13,853 bases of DNA from Pseudomonadota bacterium. GTDB taxonomy: Bacteria > Pseudomonadota > Gammaproteobacteria > Steroidobacterales > Steroidobacteraceae. This document shows positions 12,676-13,853 of the stretch, piece after piece. The translations under genes and the position numbers were made by a program. Below the pieces are notes generated by a model, which was not told the origin of the DNA, searched no databases, and saw only the letters and a list, made by a program, of their open reading frames with translations. Numbering within the stretch: the first letter of the stretch is position 1; each line of letters begins with the position of its first letter. The DNA lies in the NCBI GenBank assembly GCA_021815905.1, contig JAKAZP010000018.1, positions 1-13,853 of the forward strand, in the 5' to 3' direction.

Positions 12676-13853
12676 ATGAAGTTGCCGTTCGACATATCGG
12701 GCGATCTCGACACACCGGTGTCGGCGTTCATGAAGCTGAAGCCGTTCGAGCCGCGCTTCCTGCTCGAGAGCGTGGAGGGCGGTGAGCGGCTCGCGCGCTA
12801 TTCCTTCATCGGCCTCGGGTGCGCGCTCGAGGTGCGTCTCGATGGGGCGGGGCTCGCGATCGGGGACGAGCGCTCGCCCGTGCCCGAGAGCGCCTCGGCG
12901 CTGCTCTCGGGCCTGCGGCAGGCGTTGCGTCGCGCTCCGGTCCCCGGGCCCGGGATCGCGGGCGTGCCGCTCGCCGGGGGCCTCGTGGGCTACGCCTCGT
13001 ACGACGTGGTGCGCTTCTTCGAGCGGCTGCCGATGCCCGCGGGACGCGCGCCCGGTGTTCCGGCGCTGCATTACATCGCGCCGCGCTCGCTCCTCGTCTT
13101 CGATCATCTGACGCGCGGCATCGCGCTGCTGCACGCCGGCAGCGAGGCGGACCGCGCGGCGCTGCGCAAGGAGGTGGTGCGCGCGCTGCGCGGCGCGCTG
13201 CCGAGCGGGGAGCGAGGCGGTCGCTGCGAGCGTCCGCGGTCGGCGTTCAGCCGCGAGGCCTACCTCGGCGGCGTCGAGCGCACGCAGGAGTCGATCGCCG
13301 CGGGCGACGTCTATCAGCTCGTGCTGTCGAAGCGCTTCGAGGGCCGCCACGAGCTCGATCCCTTCCAGGCCTATCGCGCGCTGCGCCTGATCAATCCCTC
13401 GCCCTACATGTACTACTGCGCGCTCGGCGACGTCACCGTCGTCGGCTCATCGCCCGAGGCGCTGGTGCGCCTGAAGGACGGCCACGCACAGCTGCGCCCG
13501 ATCGCCGGCACGAGAGCGCGGTCGGACGATCCGGCGATCGATGCGGCGAACGAAGCCGAGCTGCGCGCGGATCCGAAGGAGAACGCCGAGCACGTCATGC
13601 TGGTCGACCTCGCGCGCAATGACCTCGGGCGCGTCGCCCTCGCCGGCAGCGTCGCGGTCGAGCCGTACCGCGCGATCGAGCGCTACAGTCACGTCATGCA
13701 CATGGTGAGTGGCGTGCACGGGCGGCTCGCTCCCGAGCGCGATGCCTTCGATCTGTTCGCGGCGGCCTTCCCGGCCGGTACGCTGGTCGGAGCCCCCAAG
13801 GTGCGCGCCATGCAGATCATCGACGAGCTCGAGCCGGTGAGCCGCGGGCTCTA
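12676..13853 (+). CDS. trpE: Anthranilate synthase component I (TrpE), 3' end beyond window
   Basis: The first 392 codons are present, with the frame open at the window edge; about 100 residues are missing from a usual TrpE. TrpE converts chorismate to anthranilate, with ammonia supplied by TrpG, the first step of tryptophan synthesis. The feedback site is intact: LLES at residues 29-32 and NPSPYMYY from N240, matching the Trp-binding elements of E. coli TrpE. Catalytic signatures include VYQLVLSKRF, PIAGTR (275-280), DPKENAEHVMLVDLARNDLG (about 299-318), ERYSHVMHMVSGV and GTLVGAPKVRAMQIIDELEP. I prefer TrpE to aminodeoxychorismate synthase PabB because of LLES, NPSPYM and the Trp attenuator. 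ATG at 12676; the ribosome site (GGA 5 nt before) is weak. Confidence 0.95.
   Translation, partial: MKLPFDISGDLDTPVSAFMKLKPFEPRFLLESVEGGERLARYSFIGLGCALEVRLDGAGLAIGDERSPVPESASALLSGLRQALRRAPVPGPGIAGVPLAGGLVGYASYDVVRFFERLPMPAGRAPGVPALHYIAPRSLLVFDHLTRGIALLHAGSEADRAALRKEVVRALRGALPSGERGGRCERPRSAFSREAYLGGVERTQESIAAGDVYQLVLSKRFEGRHELDPFQAYRALRLINPSPYMYYCALGDVTVVGSSPEALVRLKDGHAQLRPIAGTRARSDDPAIDAANEAELRADPKENAEHVMLVDLARNDLGRVALAGSVAVEPYRAIERYSHVMHMVSGVHGRLAPERDAFDLFAAAFPAGTLVGAPKVRAMQIIDELEPVSRGL

Noticed and set aside
12664..13350. 228-residue minus-strand frame opposite trpE
   Set aside because: TrpE is unmistakable on the plus strand, and the antisense product is low-complexity.
13055..13853. Possibility that the final gene is pabB rather than trpE
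   Set aside because: The LLES and NPSPYM feedback elements and the Trp-codon attenuator directly upstream favour TrpE.
1..13853. Search for a defence island, CRISPR array, prophage or transposon
   Set aside because: No cas, toxin-antitoxin, restriction, integrase or transposase motif, no spaced repeats and no terminal inverted repeats were seen.

Overview
The window is about 70% G+C and gene-dense, with short intergenic gaps and no rRNA, tRNA, CRISPR array, insertion sequence or phage gene. OxyR with both redox cysteines, YajQ next to its small companion protein, and a trpE preceded by a ribosome-mediated attenuator all point to a high-GC gammaproteobacterium. A Xanthomonadales/Steroidobacterales-type organism is a reasonable guess, but the sequence does not prove it. 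Base composition looks uniform, so there is no sign of recent transfer.

Layout. (1) 167-3638, minus strand: a degenerate EAL-domain protein, then a LytS/AlgZ-type membrane histidine kinase and its LytTR response regulator, the last two overlapping by 4 nt. (2) 3835-4353, minus: a DUF1993 protein, divergent from a LysR regulator at 4476-5399, with a 7-bp inverted repeat between them. (3) 5483-8615, plus: a likely three-gene operon of a large acyl-CoA dehydrogenase, a Nudix hydrolase (TTG start) and a BtuF-like periplasmic binding protein (GTG start). The genes are joined by 4-nt stop/start overlaps and end in a 10-bp hairpin. A 12-nt palindrome lies at the promoter. (4) 8754-11001, plus: OxyR followed after 25 nt by an LCAT-type serine hydrolase with a full Ser-Asp-His triad. 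(5) 11025-12441, minus: a small conserved protein, YajQ and an isoprenylcysteine-methyltransferase-like membrane protein, packed 6-7 nt apart. (6) 12482-13853, plus: a trp control region and the first 392 codons of trpE, cut by the window end.

The best discovery is the trp control region. A 23-residue leader peptide at 12519-12590 carries three consecutive Trp codons and a fourth further on. It is followed by mutually exclusive 1:2, 2:3 and 3:4 hairpins, the last being a strong intrinsic terminator just before trpE. This is a complete classical attenuator, about 75 nt from the divergent YajQ operon. I see no defence system or other clearly undescribed multi-gene system; the remaining points of interest are operator-like palindromes and uncommon gene pairings.
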